64,000 nt of DNA from Solirubrobacterales bacterium (GTDB lineage: Bacteria > Actinomycetota > Thermoleophilia > Solirubrobacterales > Solirubrobacteraceae). The notes below the pieces were generated by a model. It was not told the DNA's origin and did not search any database. It saw nothing but the letters and a program-made list of their open reading frames with translations. Location: positions 62,001 to 126,000 of the forward strand of contig DAIDME010000014.1 in assembly GCA_027449125.1 (NCBI GenBank). Direction: 5' to 3'. The position numbers and the translations under genes are program-made. Shown piece by piece: positions 43,473 to 51,432 of the stretch (its first letter is position 1; every line of letters starts with the position of its first letter).

Positions 43473-44113
43473 CCGAGACGGGCACGAGCGGCCGGCGCGC
43501 GGCTGGCGCGGCGGCACTGGTCGTGCTGTTTGACATCGGCGGCGTGCTCGCACCCTTCGAGGGACTCGCTGACCTGCGCCGGCTGACCGGAGAATCCGAA
43601 GCGGACGCCGCCACGCGGTGGCTGCGCAGCCCGACCGTGCGCAGCTTCGAGTCGGGCGCCTGCGATGAGCTCGCGTTCGCCCGCGGAGTGATCGCGGAGT
43701 GGGGCTTTGAGCTCTCGCCCGAACAGTTTCTGGAGCAGTTCCGCGGCTGGCTCGGCGACCCCTACCCGGGGGCCGACGCGCTCGTGTGCGAGACCGCCAG
43801 CCGCGCCCGGGTCGGCTGCCTCTCGAACACCAACGGCCTGCAGTGGCGTGAGCGGATCTCACGCTGGCCGCTCACCGCCCGCTTCCAGGAGCGGCTGTTG
43901 TCCTTCGAGCTCGGTGCCGTCAAGCCCGACCGCGAGATCTTCACGCGCGCGCTCGCCAGGCTCGAGGTGCCGGCCGAGTCGGTGCTGCTGCTCGACGACA
44001 ACGAGCACAACGTCGCCGGCGCGCGGGCTGCCGGCATGCGGGCCGAGCAGGCGCTGGGCGTGGGCGGCGCCCGCGCGGCGCTGGTAGGCCACGGGCTGGT
44101 GGCACCCGGTTAG
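43469..44113 (+). CDS. HAD-superfamily hydrolase (IA)
   Basis: 214 residues from a TTG overlapping the msrA stop. Motif [14 protein letters not shown] supplies the nucleophilic Asp but has Gly instead of the second Asp seen in phosphatases. Motif II is CLSNTN, motif III includes KPDREIF and motif [15 protein letters not shown]. Similar proteins include phosphatases and dehalogenase-like enzymes; the substrate is unknown. Coupled to msrA. Confidence 0.88.
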   Translation: MTETGTSGRRAAGAAALVVLFDIGGVLAPFEGLADLRRLTGESEADAATRWLRSPTVRSFESGACDELAFARGVIAEWGFELSPEQFLEQFRGWLGDPYPGADALVCETASRARVGCLSNTNGLQWRERISRWPLTARFQERLLSFELGAVKPDREIFTRALARLEVPAESVLLLDDNEHNVAGARAAGMRAEQALGVGGARAALVGHGLVAPG

Positions 44114-44127
44114 GACAAGGCTCGGGC

Positions 44128-44159
44128 GTCGGGGGCTGCACTGTGCAGCAGCCCCCGAC
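44128..44159. terminator. Bidirectional terminator between HAD gene and thrC
   Basis: GTCGGGGGCTGC and GCAGCCCCCGAC make a perfect 12-bp stem with an 8-nt loop, placed between the convergent ends at 44113 and 44173. There is no long T-run. Its position between converging genes makes termination the likely role. Confidence 0.75.
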
Positions 44160-44172
44160 AGCGCCGCGCTCT

Positions 44173-45414
44173 CTAGCTGCGCCCGCCGACCGGCAGACGC
44201 TCCTCGCGGGCCCGCTCGAACGAGTCGAAGCTCGCGTCTATCTCCCAGGCCTCGAAGGTGCCGCGCGCGCACTCGAGCGTCTTCAGGCCCTCACCGGTGA
44301 TGACCGCGACCACCCGCTCCGCCGGGTCGATGTCGCCGCGCTGCGCCAGTTTGCGCAGGACGGCGGTGGTGACCCCACCGGCGGTCTCGGTGAAGATGCC
44401 CGTGGTCTGGGCGAGCAGCCTGATGCCGTCACGGATCTCGTCGTCTGAGACCGAGTCGATCGCGCCGCCGCTGCGCCGGGCGAGGTCGAGCGCGTAGGGC
44501 CCGTCGGCCGGGTTGCCGATCGCAAGCGACTTGGCGATCGTGTCGGGCTTCACCGGGCGGCAGAAGTCGCGGCCCTCGGCGTAGGCCTGCGCGACCGGCG
44601 AGCACCCCTCTGCCTGGGCGCCGTTGAAGACCGGCAGCCGGCCTGACACGAGCCCGACCTCGAGCCACTCGTCGAACGCTCTTGCGAGCTTGGTGTAAAG
44701 CGACCCGGAGGCGATCGGCGCCACCACGCGGTCGGGCAGCTCGAACCCGAGCTGCTCGGCGATCTCAAATGCGAGCGTCTTTGAGCCCTCGGCGTAGTAG
44801 GGGCGCATGTTGATGTTCACGAACGCCCACTCGTGCTCACCCGAGAGCTCGGTGCACAGTCGGTTGACGTCGTCATAGTTCCCGTGGACCGCGACCATGT
44901 TCGTGCCGTAGATCCCGGTGGCGAGCACCTTCTGCTCCTCCAGGTCGTCGGGGATGAAGACGAAGGACTCGAGCCCGGCCGCCGACGCGTGCGCGGCCAC
45001 GGCGTTCGCGAGGTTGCCGGTCGACGCGCAGGCGATCGTCTGAAAGCCGAGCTCCTGGGCGCGGGCCAGGGCAACCGAGACCACGCGATCCTTGAACGAG
45101 TGCGTCGGGTTGGCGGCGTCGTTCTTGATCCACAGCTCGCCGATCCCCAGCTCGCGGGCGAGCCGGTCGGCGCGCACGAGCGGTGTCCATCCGGCTCCGA
45201 GCGCAGACTGCGGGCGCTCCACGGGCAGGAAGTCGGCGTAGCGCCAGATCGAATACGGACCCGCCTGGATCCGGCGTCTGAGCTCGTCCGGATCGGCGTT
45301 GGAGCGCTCGCCGTACCGTACTTCCAGCGGGCCGAAGCAGCGCTCGCAGACGTAGCGAGCGTCGAGCGGGTATCCGGTCCCACATTCCTTACATCTGAGT
45401 GCTTCTGGCGGCAT
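44173..45414 (-). CDS. thrC: Threonine synthase
   Basis: A PLP enzyme making threonine from O-phosphohomoserine. The protein has 413 residues from the ATG at 45414. An N-terminal zinc ribbon (Cys8, Cys11, Cys23, Cys26) is followed by the PLP lysine Lys108 in NPTHSFKDR, ACASTGNLANAVAAHAS, and GSGSLYTK-like phosphate loops. It belongs to the zinc-ribbon ThrC group. A SAM-I riboswitch and intrinsic terminator lie directly upstream, an unexpected input for a threonine gene. Confidence 0.92.
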   Translation of the reverse strand: MPPEALRCKECGTGYPLDARYVCERCFGPLEVRYGERSNADPDELRRRIQAGPYSIWRYADFLPVERPQSALGAGWTPLVRADRLARELGIGELWIKNDAANPTHSFKDRVVSVALARAQELGFQTIACASTGNLANAVAAHASAAGLESFVFIPDDLEEQKVLATGIYGTNMVAVHGNYDDVNRLCTELSGEHEWAFVNINMRPYYAEGSKTLAFEIAEQLGFELPDRVVAPIASGSLYTKLARAFDEWLEVGLVSGRLPVFNGAQAEGCSPVAQAYAEGRDFCRPVKPDTIAKSLAIGNPADGPYALDLARRSGGAIDSVSDDEIRDGIRLLAQTTGIFTETAGGVTTAVLRKLAQRGDIDPAERVVAVITGEGLKTLECARGTFEAWEIDASFDSFERAREERLPVGGRS

Positions 45415-45418
45415 ATCG

Positions 45419-45450
45419 AAAAACCTCCGCCGGGTTTCCGTGGTCGGAGG
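45419..45450 (-). terminator. Intrinsic terminator in the thrC leader
   Basis: CCTCCG and CGGAGG form the stem base with a Pro/GC-rich loop and are followed by TTTTT, ending 4 nt before the ATG at 45414. It is the expression platform of the SAM riboswitch: GAGCCT at its 5' side can pair with AGGCTC near 45493-45498 as an antiterminator. Confidence 0.8.
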
Positions 45451-45484
45451 CTCTAGGACCGCCCTACCCACATCTCCCAGGCCT

Positions 45485-45580
45485 GTCGTTGGAGCCTGAT
45501 GGAATTGGCACCGTTTCCTTGCGGTCGGTTGCCGGGGTTTCGTAGGGCCATTTCCCTCCACCCCTCTGGATGCGTACAGC
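45485..45580 (-). ncRNA. SAM-I (S-box) riboswitch
   Basis: The minus-strand leader contains the S-box core in order: AGAGGGGTGGAGGG, TGGCCCTACGAAACCCCGGC, AACC, then AAGG and GGTGCCAATTCC. These match the conserved junction and SAM-binding segments of the SAM-I class. The P1 ends are approximate. With the downstream terminator it should reduce thrC transcription when SAM is high. Confidence 0.9.
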
Positions 45581-45713
45581 TATGTGAGCGCAAAGCGTAC
45601 ATGATCGTCGAAGGTCCGTGCACGCACGCGGGGCCGCCGCCTGGTCCTGCCGGCCCGGCCACCGGCGACGGGCCGTAGATCTGCCCGGCGTAGTTTGCGA
45701 CACTCCTGGGCTG

Positions 45714-46715
45714 GTGAGCGCGATCGACTTCGACTTCACGCCCGTGGCCGACCCCGGCAGCGAGCAGCGCGAGGCGCCACGCAGGCGCCTGCTGATGATC
45801 GCCAACCCGTTCGCATCGAGCGTCTCCGAGCGGCTGCGGACGCTCGTGATCGCGGCTCTGCGTGGCAGTTACGTGGTCGACGCCGTCGACACCGAGCGGC
45901 GAGACCACGCCACTGAGCTGTGCCGGGAGGCCGCCCACGAGGGCTACGACGCCGTGGTGGCCTTTGGCGGCGACGGGACGGCCAACGAGGCCGCCAACGG
46001 GCTGGTCGGGACGCGCACGCCGCTGACCTGCCTGCCTGGGGGACGCGCGAACGTGTACTGCAGGATGCTCGGGATACCACCCGATGTGGTGGACGCGACC
46101 GAGCATCTGCTGGGCCTCGCCCACAGCTGGCAGACCCGCCAGGTCGATCTAGGGCGCGTGGGCGAGCGCTACTTCCTGTTCTCCGCCGGCGTGGGGCTGG
46201 ACGCCGATGTGGTGGAGCGGGTGGACGCCCACCCGCGCCTGAAGGCCAGGCTCGGCGAGTACTACTACGCCTGGGTGGCCACGAGCACGTTCGCGAGGCG
46301 CTACCTGCTCTCGCCACCACGACTCGAGGCCGAGCTCGAGCACGCCGGGTCCGACACCGCCAGTCGCCCGCGGGGAGTCACGTTCCTGGTTCAGAACGCC
46401 GCGCCCTACACCTACTTCGGCGACCGCGGCGTCGAGATGGCGCGTGGCGCGTCGCTGGTGAGCGGCGACCTCGCAGGGCTGCTGCTCGAGCGCACCAACC
46501 CGCTCGACATCCCCTCGATCGCCTGGCGGGCGCTCTCCTCCCGCGCGCAGGTCGCCGCGCACCGGCGCGTCGCGGAGTTCCGCGCCCAGCGCTGGCTCCG
46601 AGTCCGTTCGCTCGACGGCCGGCCACTGCCGTTGCAGGTTGACGGGGACTACATCGGCGCGCGCCACGAGCACAGCTTCTCGGTCTCCCCCGGCGCGCTC
46701 ACCGTGCTCGCCTGA
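45714..46715 (+). CDS. Diacylglycerol kinase family lipid kinase
   Basis: 333 residues from the GTG at 45714. The DAGK catalytic domain shows VVAFGGDGTANEAANGL (GGDGT at 85-89) and LPGGRANVYCRMLG, with the C-terminal beta-sandwich ending RPLPLQVDGDYIG. The family phosphorylates diacylglycerol, sphingoid bases or related lipids; the substrate is not predictable. Divergent from thrC with about 130 bp between the riboswitch and the start. Confidence 0.9.
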   Translation: MSAIDFDFTPVADPGSEQREAPRRRLLMIANPFASSVSERLRTLVIAALRGSYVVDAVDTERRDHATELCREAAHEGYDAVVAFGGDGTANEAANGLVGTRTPLTCLPGGRANVYCRMLGIPPDVVDATEHLLGLAHSWQTRQVDLGRVGERYFLFSAGVGLDADVVERVDAHPRLKARLGEYYYAWVATSTFARRYLLSPPRLEAELEHAGSDTASRPRGVTFLVQNAAPYTYFGDRGVEMARGASLVSGDLAGLLLERTNPLDIPSIAWRALSSRAQVAAHRRVAEFRAQRWLRVRSLDGRPLPLQVDGDYIGARHEHSFSVSPGALTVLA

Positions 46716-46834
46716 GCCTGGCGGCGCGCGCCCGCGACGGCCCGGCTGAGCGCCTGCCCGGCGTGCGCTCACGCCGCACCGTCACGGTCCGGCAACCATC
46801 AAATCCCGCACGTAGCGCCCAAAACCTTCCGGCA

Positions 46835-46869
46835 GGGGGGTCGATTTCGGTGGGCTGATGCCTCCATTG
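46835..46869 (+). promoter_or_regulatory. Shared bipartite motif, copy B
   Basis: GGGGGGTCGA (46835-46844), 15 nt, GCCTCCATTG (46860-46869). It overlaps the start of the replication-relaxation gene: ATG at 46858 and a second ATG 3 nt after the motif. Spacing is identical to copies A and C. Confidence 0.8.
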
Positions 46870-47655
46870 ATCATGACGCCCAACGCACAACCGCAGCTGA
46901 CCTCAGCCGACCTCTCGGTGCTCGGCCCGCTGGCCGAGCACCGGCTCCTGATCGTCCCCCAGCTCGCCGTCCTGCTCGGGGTGGGCGCCGCCACCGCGAC
47001 GCGGCGCTGCCGGCGTCTGGCCGACGCCCGCCTGCTGCGCCTGGAACGGACCTTCAACCGCCTGCCGGCGGCGGCATCGATCGCCGCCGCCGGCCTCCAG
47101 ACGATCGGCTCGCCATTGAAGCCGCCAGCCTTCAACCTGGCCGAGTACCGCCACGACGTCGGTGTCGGCTGGCTGTGGCTGGCGGCTCGCGCCGGTCGCT
47201 TCGGCAGGCCGCGGACGCTGCTGACAGAACGCGTGATGCAGGCTCGGGACGATCACCATGCGGGCGCGCACGGTGCCGGCGGCTCGGGCATCGGCCTGGG
47301 GGTCTTCGGCGCGGACGGGCGGGTCCGTCGCCACTATCCAGACCTGCTGATCGAGCTGCCCGGGGGCGGGAATGTGGCCGTGGAGCTCGAGCTGACGGCC
47401 AAGAGCTCGGCGCGGATGACCGCGATCATGTCTGCCTACGCGAGTGATGCACGAGTGGCCAGGATCGTCTACCTGGCCGGCAGCGAGACTGTCGCGCGTA
47501 CGGTCGACCGTGCGGCGGCGGCCGCGGGCACAGCCGACCGCGTCCACATCCGGCTGTTGGCCGCAGACGGGATCGAGGGGGCGAGCGTCGCCGGCACGCG
47601 AGACGACGGGCGCGCGCTACGGTCCGCGCGCTCGCGGGCGGTGATGTGTCGATGA
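46858..47655 (+). CDS. Replication-relaxation family protein
   Basis: 265 residues. The N-terminal winged HTH (LGPLAEHRLLIVPQLAVLLG, ATRRCRRLADARLLRLE) and the following alpha/beta domain (RHDVGVGWLWLAARAG, RHYPDLLIEL, NVAVELELTAKSSARM) fit the Replic_Relax family found in actinobacterial mobile elements. The nuclease-like core HYPD...VELEL is visible. Either ATG 46858 (MPPLIM) or the one at 46873 could start it. It overlaps the TraD-like gene by 4 bp. Confidence 0.82.
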   Translation: MPPLIMTPNAQPQLTSADLSVLGPLAEHRLLIVPQLAVLLGVGAATATRRCRRLADARLLRLERTFNRLPAAASIAAAGLQTIGSPLKPPAFNLAEYRHDVGVGWLWLAARAGRFGRPRTLLTERVMQARDDHHAGAHGAGGSGIGLGVFGADGRVRRHYPDLLIELPGGGNVAVELELTAKSSARMTAIMSAYASDARVARIVYLAGSETVARTVDRAAAAAGTADRVHIRLLAADGIEGASVAGTRDDGRALRSARSRAVMCR

Positions 47656-49133
47656 GCGACCCGCCGCAGGCGCCACGACCGCCACGGCCCCCGGCGCCCG
47701 GGCATTTGGCTGGCGGCATCCTGTGGACGCTTGCCGGCGCGGTGGCGTTGACCGCGCTGCCGGCGGGTGCGGCGGTAGCGCTGATCATCGCCGCGTTCGG
47801 CCTGCGGAGCGTCTGGTCGCTGGCCAGGCGCCTGCAGGAGCGGGAGCGGCTGAGCACCGCGAAGCTCACGGCCGGGCGGATGATCACGATCGGCCACGAC
47901 GCGGACGGCCGAGCGGTGGAGATTCCGGAGCGCACGCTCGCAGCCCACGGCCTGATCCTCGGTGCCACCGGCGCCGGGAAGACGACGACGATGCTGACGC
48001 TGCTGCGCGATCAGATCAGCCACGGGCGCGGCGTGGTGGCGATCGACCTGAAGGGCAGCCGCGCGTTCGCGGCCGAGCTGCAGGCGGCCGCCGAGGCGGC
48101 CGGTCGCCCGTTCAGGGAGTGGTCCCCGGAGGCCCAGACGCGCTGGAACCCGCTCGCCAGCGGCAACGCCACGGAGCTCAAGGACAAGCTGCTCGGGACC
48201 GAGCGCTTCACAGAGCCCCACTACCGGCGCGCCGCCGAGCGCTACCTGCAGATCGCGATCGCGACCGCACAGGAGGCCGAGCCGGATCGGCCGCTCACGC
48301 TCACGCGGGTGGTGGCGCTGATGAACCCGGCGCGGCTGGCGGCGCTCGCCCGGCGCGCCGGGCCGCAGCGGCTGGCGCATGTGCAAGAGTATGTGGCCGG
48401 CCTGACCTCCGACCAGGTGAGCGCGGTTCGCGGCCTGGGATCGCGCCTTGCGGTGCTGACGGAGTCACACGTCGGGCCGTTGCTCGAGCCCGGCGAGGGC
48501 TCCGAGACGCTCGACCTGCGCGGCGCGCTGGACGGTGGCGAGGTGGTGCTCTTCAGCCTCAACTCGAGCACCTACGGCGGCCTCGCGGCGATGCTCGGGA
48601 CGCTCGCGGTGGCGGATCTGACCGCCGCCTCAGGCGCCCGTCTGGCGGACCGGCCGGCCGGGCCCAGGCAGGCGCTGGTGGCCATCGACGAGTTCTCGGC
48701 GCTGCGCTCGGACAACCTGCTGTCGCTGCTCGTGCGCGGCCGCGAAGCAGGCGTCGGGGTGCTGCTGGCGACGCAGGAGATGGCCGACCTGGACCGTGCC
48801 GGAGAGGGCGTGCGCAAGGAGTTCCTCGGCAACACGGCGCTCAAGATCGCTCACCGCCAGGATGTGCCGGAGTCCGCGCGCGCGGTGGCGGAGCTGACCG
48901 GCACCATGCAGGTCTGGGAGCGCAGCTACCACCACCGGCCCGGCCTCCGCGGCGCGCGGGCGAGCACCTCCGTGAGTGACCGTCTGGTGACGCGAACGCG
49001 CATAGACGCCGACCGGATCGGCTCGATGGCCACCGGTGAGGCGGTCGTCGTGGTGAAGTCGCCGTACGTGAGCAGCCGACTGGCGCGCATCCGCCGTGGC
49101 GCGCCGCCTCGGGGCTCGGGCCGCGAGCGCTAG
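47652..49133 (+). CDS. TraD/VirD4-like coupling ATPase
   Basis: 493 residues from the ATG at 47652, which overlaps the preceding stop. Two hydrophobic stretches (about 21-53) anchor it in the membrane. The HerA/TraD-type ATPase has Walker A LGATGAGKTTT (104-112), Walker B ALVAIDEFSAL and VLLATQEMADL. The family pumps DNA or protein in type IV secretion. No relaxase or other conjugation gene is nearby, so it is an orphan pair with the replication-relaxation gene, probably a remnant or an independent two-gene system. Confidence 0.85.
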   Translation: MSDPPQAPRPPRPPAPGHLAGGILWTLAGAVALTALPAGAAVALIIAAFGLRSVWSLARRLQERERLSTAKLTAGRMITIGHDADGRAVEIPERTLAAHGLILGATGAGKTTTMLTLLRDQISHGRGVVAIDLKGSRAFAAELQAAAEAAGRPFREWSPEAQTRWNPLASGNATELKDKLLGTERFTEPHYRRAAERYLQIAIATAQEAEPDRPLTLTRVVALMNPARLAALARRAGPQRLAHVQEYVAGLTSDQVSAVRGLGSRLAVLTESHVGPLLEPGEGSETLDLRGALDGGEVVLFSLNSSTYGGLAAMLGTLAVADLTAASGARLADRPAGPRQALVAIDEFSALRSDNLLSLLVRGREAGVGVLLATQEMADLDRAGEGVRKEFLGNTALKIAHRQDVPESARAVAELTGTMQVWERSYHHRPGLRGARASTSVSDRLVTRTRIDADRIGSMATGEAVVVVKSPYVSSRLARIRRGAPPRGSGRER

Positions 49134-49140
49134 GCGGTCG

Positions 49141-51432
49141 TCAGCCCGCAGCCCCTGGGGTGCGGCGATACGCGTCAAAGACGTTGTCGATGTTGCGCAG
49201 GCGGGCAATGGCCTGGTCGAGCGTGCGCGTGTCACCGACCTCCACGACGAACTGGTTGCGGATCATCGGGTGGTTGACCGTGCAGCGCGCCTCCAGGATG
49301 TTGATCCCGGCCTCCGCAAAGGTCCGCGACAGATCCTCCAGCAGGCGGTGGCGGTCCCAGCCCTGGACCTCGATCTCGACCTGGAACGAGGTCTCGGCGT
49401 CGCCGTCCCAGGAGACCGGGGTGAAGCGATCCGGATCCTTGCGCAGCACCTCCACGTTCGGGCAATCCTCCCGGTGGATCGTGATGCCGCGCCCCAGGGA
49501 GATGTAGCCGACGATCTCATCGCCGGGCACGGGGTGGCAGCACTTGGCCATGCGCAGCATGACCTCGTCGATCCCGTCGACGTTGATGCCGTAGCGGTTC
49601 GAGGAGGTCGTGGACCTCGTCCGGCGCCGGCCGGAGGACATCAGGTCGGCGGCCGCGGTCGGCACCGTCTCGGCCGCCTCGCCGGCCTTCAGGCGTGCCA
49701 TCAGCTTGTTGGTCACCGTCTGCGATGAGACCTTGCCGGCCCCCAGGGCGATGTAGAAGTCATCGCCCTTGCGGAAGCCTAGCTCGCGAATCACCTCTGC
49801 CATCAGCGGCGAGGAGACGATCTTCTGCGACGGCAGGCCCTGCTTGCGCAGATGCTCCTGCAACAGCTCGCGTCCCGAGTGCTCGGCGTCCTTGCGATTC
49901 TCGGCCTTGTACCAGGCCTTGATCTTGTTGCGCGCCCGCGAGGTCTTGACCAGTGCCAGCCAGTCGCGCGAGGGGCCACGCTCGCGCTTGGAGGTGAGCA
50001 CCTCAACGATGTCGCCGGAGCGCAACTGGTAGGAGAGCGGCACGATCTTGCCGTTGACCTTGGCGCCGACGCAGCGGTGCCCGACGTCGGTGTGGATCTC
50101 GTAGGCGAAGTCAAGTGGCGTCGCGCCTGCGGCCAGCGACTTGACCTCGCCCTTGGGGGTGAAGACGAAGACGTCGTCCTCGAACAGGTCGACCTTCAGC
50201 GTCTCGACGAACTCGCGCGGGTCGGAGACGTCCTTCTGCCAGTCGACCAGCGAGCGCAGCCACTTGAGCTTGCCCTCGGGGTCGCGCAGCGCAGCCTCGC
50301 CGCCTGCCTTGCCGGGGGCGCGGCTGCCGGGCGCCGCGCCCTCCTTGTACATCCAGTGCGCGGCGATTCCGAACTCGGCCAGGTCGTGCATCGCCCGGGT
50401 GCGAATCTGGATCTCCAGCGGGCGTCCCTCCGGCCCGATCACGGTCGTGTGCAGCGACTGGTACATGTTGAACTTTGGCATCGCGACGAAGTCCTTGAAG
50501 CGCCCGGGCAGCGGCTTCCAGAGCGAGTGGATCACCCCGACGGTCCCGTAGCAGTCCTTGACGGAGCCGACGATCACCCGCATCGCCGTGAGGTCGTAGA
50601 TCTCGTTGAACTCGCGGCCCTTGCGGGTCATCTTCGAGTAGATCGAGTAGAAGTGCTTGGCCCGCCCCGAGATCTCAGCAGTGATCCCGAGCTCGGCCAG
50701 CGCACTCGAAAGGTAGGCGCCCGCCTCATTCACGTAGCGCTCGCGGTCGTCGCGCTGCTGGGCGACCAGCATCTTGATCTCGTTGTACTTGCGCGGGTGC
50801 AGGGTCTGGAAGGCCAGGTCCTCGAGCTCCCACTTGATCGCGTGGATGCCGAGCCGGTGCGCGATCGGGGCGTAGATGTCGAGCGTCTCACGCGCCTTCT
50901 CGATCTGCTTCTGCTTGGGCATCGCCTCGATCGTGCGCATGTTGTGCAGGCGGTCAGCGAGCTTGATCAGGATCACGCGGATGTCCGAGGCCATCGCCAC
51001 AACCATCTTGCGGTAGTTCTCCGCCTGGGCCTCGTCCCGGGACTGGAACGTGAGCTCGGTGAGCTTCGTCACGCCATCGACCAGGCCGGCCACCTCCGCG
51101 CCGAACAGCCGGCCGATCTCGTCCAGCGACGCCTGCGTGTCCTCGACGGTGTCGTGCAGCAGCGCCGCGCAGAGCGTCTCGGTGTCGAGTCGCATCCCCG
51201 CACAGATCTTGGCGACGCTGACCGGATGCACGATGAACTCCTCGCCCGAGCGCCGCCGCTGGTTGGCGTGGTGCTCGCAGGCGTAGACGAATGCCTCCTG
51301 CACGCGCCCGCGGTCGACGGCCACCGCCGCCTCCTCCGCGTGCTCCTCGACGACCGCGAAGAGATCCTGCAGGAGTCCGCCGTGGGGCTCGCAGGGCGGC
51401 GCCTCGGCCGCCGGCGCAGACGCCGCGGTCAA
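49141..51432 (-). CDS. relA: RelA/SpoT bifunctional (p)ppGpp synthetase/hydrolase
   Basis: 763 residues from a TTG at 51432 that overlaps the recJ stop. The hydrolase HD domain is intact (HD at 93-94 in LLHDTVEDT), followed by the synthetase domain (RFKDFVAMPKFNMYQSLHTTV near 310), TGS (about 405-465) and a C-terminal ACT domain. Both active sites look complete, so it should make and degrade the alarmone. Placement beside recJ and secDF is typical of Actinobacteria. Confidence 0.96.
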   Translation of the reverse strand: MTAASAPAAEAPPCEPHGGLLQDLFAVVEEHAEEAAVAVDRGRVQEAFVYACEHHANQRRRSGEEFIVHPVSVAKICAGMRLDTETLCAALLHDTVEDTQASLDEIGRLFGAEVAGLVDGVTKLTELTFQSRDEAQAENYRKMVVAMASDIRVILIKLADRLHNMRTIEAMPKQKQIEKARETLDIYAPIAHRLGIHAIKWELEDLAFQTLHPRKYNEIKMLVAQQRDDRERYVNEAGAYLSSALAELGITAEISGRAKHFYSIYSKMTRKGREFNEIYDLTAMRVIVGSVKDCYGTVGVIHSLWKPLPGRFKDFVAMPKFNMYQSLHTTVIGPEGRPLEIQIRTRAMHDLAEFGIAAHWMYKEGAAPGSRAPGKAGGEAALRDPEGKLKWLRSLVDWQKDVSDPREFVETLKVDLFEDDVFVFTPKGEVKSLAAGATPLDFAYEIHTDVGHRCVGAKVNGKIVPLSYQLRSGDIVEVLTSKRERGPSRDWLALVKTSRARNKIKAWYKAENRKDAEHSGRELLQEHLRKQGLPSQKIVSSPLMAEVIRELGFRKGDDFYIALGAGKVSSQTVTNKLMARLKAGEAAETVPTAAADLMSSGRRRTRSTTSSNRYGINVDGIDEVMLRMAKCCHPVPGDEIVGYISLGRGITIHREDCPNVEVLRKDPDRFTPVSWDGDAETSFQVEIEVQGWDRHRLLEDLSRTFAEAGINILEARCTVNHPMIRNQFVVEVGDTRTLDQAIARLRNIDNVFDAYRRTPGAAG

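Noticed and set aside
45415..45561. Extended thrC start 49 codons upstream
   Set aside because: The extension is the SAM riboswitch and terminator; the zinc ribbon starts at the ATG at 45414.
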